Shown here one piece after another: positions 7,131-9,134 of a stretch of DNA of 9,134 bases. Within the stretch, counting starts at the first letter, position 1. The number at the start of each line of letters is the position of its first letter. Under the pieces are notes generated by a model, which worked only from the letters and a program-made list of their open reading frames with translations, made no database searches and was not told where the DNA came from. The position numbers and the translations under genes are program-made. This stretch comes from JAWPMV01 sp038527215 (GTDB lineage: Bacteria; Bacteroidota; Bacteroidia; J057). The DNA is taken from assembly GCA_038527215.1 (NCBI GenBank), contig JBCBGC010000195.1, forward strand, positions 1-9,134, given 5' to 3'.

Positions 7131-7147
7131 AGCAAACCCTTGCAAAC

Positions 7148-8779
7148 ATGAAACATCGCGCTTTTTGGTTAGGCTGGATAGGATTCTGCCTATTTCAATG
7201 TCCCATTTCGTCTGTACAGAGCCAGAAAGTGCTGGCCCCAACAGGTGCAGATCACATCAACATTCTGCGCCTGGATAGCCTGAATTCTCCCTTTCGGGAA
7301 ACCAACTTATCTGTATCCCCGGATGGTCGTTACCTCTTTTGGATGAGTAGTCGGGGCGGGCAGACCTGGTCCCAATTACAAATGGTCCGCGACCGAAACG
7401 GGATGAAGCGCCATGATGGAGATATTTGGTATGCGGAAAAAGTATCCGGAAGCTTTTCCTCCGCGGAAGTCATGGCCCCGCCTGTCAATACTTCCAATGG
7501 AGAAGATGAACCTAATATTTCTCCTCAAGGCCGATATGTGTACTATCAGTCCTGGGCGGGTTGGGACAAGAGTGGGGGGCCATATTACCGGGCGGAGTTT
7601 AATGGCCGGAAGTGGGGCAAAAGAAAAGGCCTGGGGGGTGGCATCCATGCTTTTTTCCGCAAGATGATGCAGGAACACCAACGAGCGGCTACCGATGGCA
7701 TGAGTCTCTCTCCCGATGGAAGAACTTTCATCGTAGCCGCAGGCCCCAATTACGAAGGGGCCATGGACCTGTACATGAGCCGCAAAGGGAGCAAAGGCTG
7801 GAGTAGCTTGAAAAAGCTGTCTATTAGCACCAAAGGCGATGAACGCTCGGCCTTTTTAGCAGCGGATGGACAAACCCTTTATTTTGCTTCAAACGGACAT
7901 GGAGGAGCGGGTGGCTTAGACATTTTTAAGACCGAGGTAAAGCCAGACGGGACTTGCGGTCCGATTACCAACGTGGGCGCCCCCTTTAATACGCCGGAGG
8001 ACGACTACAACCTGGTGCTCACTGCCGGAGGCAATGAGGCCTATTTCATCCGGGAAGGCGATATCTATTTTGCGGACCTGACTGCCGCTGATGATTCCAT
8101 CAAACCCTTACCCTCTTTGGTCTTAAAAGGAACGGTCACGGATTCGCTGGAAGGCAGCCCCATTCCGGCAGTAGTGGCCTTGCGAGATTCTGCAACCAAA
8201 AAGATCCTGCAAAAAGAGAAAACCCATCCTACCTCCGGAGAATTTTTATTTGTCGTACCGAGAAGAGCTACTACCTATACCCTCGAGATTAAGACGCCCA
8301 CCTATGGGCTTTCCCGTAGGCATATCCCCATTCGACCCTCCCATCTCTCCGGAGAGATTCCCTTGGAAGTATTGGAAACGGTTCGTCTCAAGCCAGAGAT
8401 CAAAACAGTAGAGAACCCGAATTCGTTGGTCGCTGATTCTGACACGGCTTTGTTCGTCTACTTCGACTCAGACGTAGACAGCCTGGACGAAGCCGCCCTG
8501 GCCCAGATGCAGGAGATCATTGGCCTCATGAAGCAATACAAAGCCGCCCAAGTCAAGCTGCTCGGCCATACCGATGCCCAGGGCGACGAAGCCTACAACC
8601 TCTCCCTTTCCCAGCGCCGCGTCCAGTCCGTCGCCCAATATCTCCTCGGCAAAAAGTACCCCGCCAAGCGCATTGTGGCCAGTCATTTTGGGGAGGCGCA
8701 GCCTGCGGCGGAAAACTCTACTTCGCGAGGCATGCAGCTTAATCGAAGGGTGGAGGTGCGGTTTCGGGTGCGGGAGTAG
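7148..8779 (+). CDS. PD40 propeller-OmpA family protein, PorE-like architecture
   Basis: A 543-residue exported protein. The Sec signal (MKHRAFW plus a hydrophobic core) is likely cleaved near VQS-QK (about residue 25); Cys18 is not in a good lipobox. PD40/WD40-like beta-propeller repeats are visible at NLSVSPDGRYLFWMSSR (53-69), NISPQGRYVYYQS (123-135), MSLSPDGRTFIVAA (185-198), LAADGQTLYFASNGHGGAGG (237-256) and a weaker one near 288-301. Residues about 325-388 resemble a carboxypeptidase regulatory-like fold (VLKGTVTDSLEGSPIPA). Residues about 434-541 are an OmpA domain, with GHTDAQG and LSQRRVQSV supplying the expected peptidoglycan (diaminopimelate) ligands Asp476 and Arg491, 15 residues apart as in known OmpA domains. 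Propeller, regulatory fold and OmpA domain in this order is the architecture of the T9SS-linked PorE family, which usually has N-terminal TPRs and a lipid anchor; both are missing here. The domain calls are firm. A T9SS role is only inferred; a general envelope anchor is equally possible. Confidence 0.9.
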   Translation: MKHRAFWLGWIGFCLFQCPISSVQSQKVLAPTGADHINILRLDSLNSPFRETNLSVSPDGRYLFWMSSRGGQTWSQLQMVRDRNGMKRHDGDIWYAEKVSGSFSSAEVMAPPVNTSNGEDEPNISPQGRYVYYQSWAGWDKSGGPYYRAEFNGRKWGKRKGLGGGIHAFFRKMMQEHQRAATDGMSLSPDGRTFIVAAGPNYEGAMDLYMSRKGSKGWSSLKKLSISTKGDERSAFLAADGQTLYFASNGHGGAGGLDIFKTEVKPDGTCGPITNVGAPFNTPEDDYNLVLTAGGNEAYFIREGDIYFADLTAADDSIKPLPSLVLKGTVTDSLEGSPIPAVVALRDSATKKILQKEKTHPTSGEFLFVVPRRATTYTLEIKTPTYGLSRRHIPIRPSHLSGEIPLEVLETVRLKPEIKTVENPNSLVADSDTALFVYFDSDVDSLDEAALAQMQEIIGLMKQYKAAQVKLLGHTDAQGDEAYNLSLSQRRVQSVAQYLLGKKYPAKRIVASHFGEAQPAAENSTSRGMQLNRRVEVRFRVRE

Positions 8780-8801
8780 GGTTTGTGGAAAAATTCCAGG
8801 C

Positions 8802-9134
8802 TTAAAGGGTCTGTAGAGACTTTGAGTCTTTTGTAGCTAAATAATCGAAGTATGCTGCTACCCCTCCCAAGGCAATAAAGGCAAATAGGAACAATTGTTT
8901 TTGATCAGATGAAAGGATGTACCCTAAGCACAGAACGTATTGACAGATTTGGAATAGTGTGTATACGTTTTGTTCCCAATCTAAGCAATGGACTTTTGTT
9001 CTCTGCCTCTTTATGGAGGAGGTAATCCAAAACCACATGAAGCTAAAGAACGATAGAATTAATACATTTTCACTATTCCAACCCCTATTTATGGTAATAA
9101 AGTTGATGTAGATAAATAGGGAAATGTTTATTAA
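8802..9134 (-). CDS. C-terminal part of an unidentified multi-pass membrane protein
   Basis: The minus-strand frame ending with TAA at 8804-8802 is open through the last base of the window: 110 codons with no stop. The ATG at 9038 (78 residues) is therefore probably internal, and the gene starts outside the window. Hydrophobic segments alternate with polar loops: about residues 2-15 (INISLFIYINFITI), 24-42 (NVLILSFFSFMWFWITSSI), a basic and polar loop KRQRTKVHCLDWEQN, then 58-75 (VYTLFQICQYVLCLGYIL), and 82-101 (QLFLFAFIALGGVAAYFDYL) with a polar tail ending SKSLQTL. This is a plausible three- to four-helix end of an integral membrane protein. I recognise no family. It is clearly more AT-rich than the genes to its left, which weakens codon-based support or hints at transfer. 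Its stop is 22 bp from the stop of the converging PD40/OmpA gene. Confidence 0.6.
   Translation of the reverse strand, partial: LINISLFIYINFITINRGWNSENVLILSFFSFMWFWITSSIKRQRTKVHCLDWEQNVYTLFQICQYVLCLGYILSSDQKQLFLFAFIALGGVAAYFDYLATKDSKSLQTL

Larger units (their letters stand above)
6600..7147. other. 548-bp divergent intergenic region, no convincing gene
   Basis: This AT-rich region separates the divergently transcribed T9SS cargo gene (-) and the PD40/OmpA gene (+), so it should hold both promoters. Frames of 73 codons (6729-6950, +) and 86 codons (6896-7156, -) are present, but neither has recognisable content. Structured elements are a short hairpin TTGCT/AGCAA (6711-6725), a perfect 16-bp palindrome (6794-6809), a hairpin ATCCC/GGGAT (6933-6948) and a 7-1-7 palindrome (7043-7057). 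Its length is more than is needed for two promoters, so a small RNA or a decayed gene is possible but not shown. Confidence 0.6.

Noticed and set aside
6896..7156. 86-codon frame on the minus strand (MFHVCKGLLKAKK...)
   Set aside because: It overlaps the start of the PD40/OmpA gene and would run through its promoter region. There is no known domain and no separate start context. A decayed gene cannot be excluded.
8809..8832. Short stems GTCT/AGAC and AGACT/AGTCT with a few T, as a terminator for the PD40/OmpA gene
   Set aside because: The stems are only 4-5 bp, mutually exclusive, AT-rich and lie inside the converging minus-strand frame. The T run is three to four bases.
1..9134. CRISPR arrays, tRNA, rRNA, insertion sequences, toxin-antitoxin or defence genes
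   Set aside because: None were seen: no short regularly spaced repeats, no cloverleaf-like pattern, no transposase motifs and no terminal inverted repeats. The repeats at 3463-5064 are long, diverged and protein-coding.

Overview
The window looks like a chromosomal segment of a marine-type Bacteroidota, most likely from the Saprospiria/Lewinella side of the phylum. The evidence is a type IX secretion (T9SS) C-terminal sorting domain with a SprB-like repeat, a DUF1800/DUF1501 gene pair, a PD40-propeller/OmpA protein, and start codons without Shine-Dalgarno sequences. Most genes have roughly balanced GC, while the intergenic DNA and the right-hand edge are AT-rich. The taxonomic call is inferred from gene content only.

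Left block (1-2937, + strand). The 3' part of a DUF1800 gene is followed after 34 bp by a DUF1501 gene with a textbook twin-arginine signal. After another 47 bp comes a small exported protein with a gluzincin-type zinc peptidase motif (HELTH plus a downstream EGYAEY). The close spacing suggests one transcript, but only the DUF1800/DUF1501 link is an established pairing.

Middle block (3031-6599). A 678-residue predicted lipoprotein (+) carries an N-terminal globular domain and three tandem repeats of about 186 residues, each with an identical SNYVYCCN motif. It converges on a 472-residue T9SS cargo protein (-) with an uncharacterised central region, a SprB-like repeat and a type A sorting domain. 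The 113 bp between them hold two hairpin terminators, one suited to each direction.

Right block (6600-9134). A 548-bp AT-richer intergenic region has no convincing gene but contains a perfect 16-bp palindrome and a 7-1-7 palindrome. Next is a 543-residue periplasmic protein (+) with PD40 propeller repeats, a carboxypeptidase-regulatory-like fold and an OmpA peptidoglycan-binding domain, the architecture of the T9SS-linked PorE family without its TPR part. At the edge an AT-rich reading frame on the minus strand is open through the last base. It encodes the C-terminal 110 residues of a multi-pass membrane protein.

The shared theme is the cell envelope: Tat, lipoprotein, T9SS and peptidoglycan-anchored proteins. 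I see no mobile element, CRISPR array, tRNA, rRNA or recognisable defence system. The most unusual objects are the three-repeat vicinal-cysteine lipoprotein and the orphan gluzincin beside the DUF1800/DUF1501 pair.
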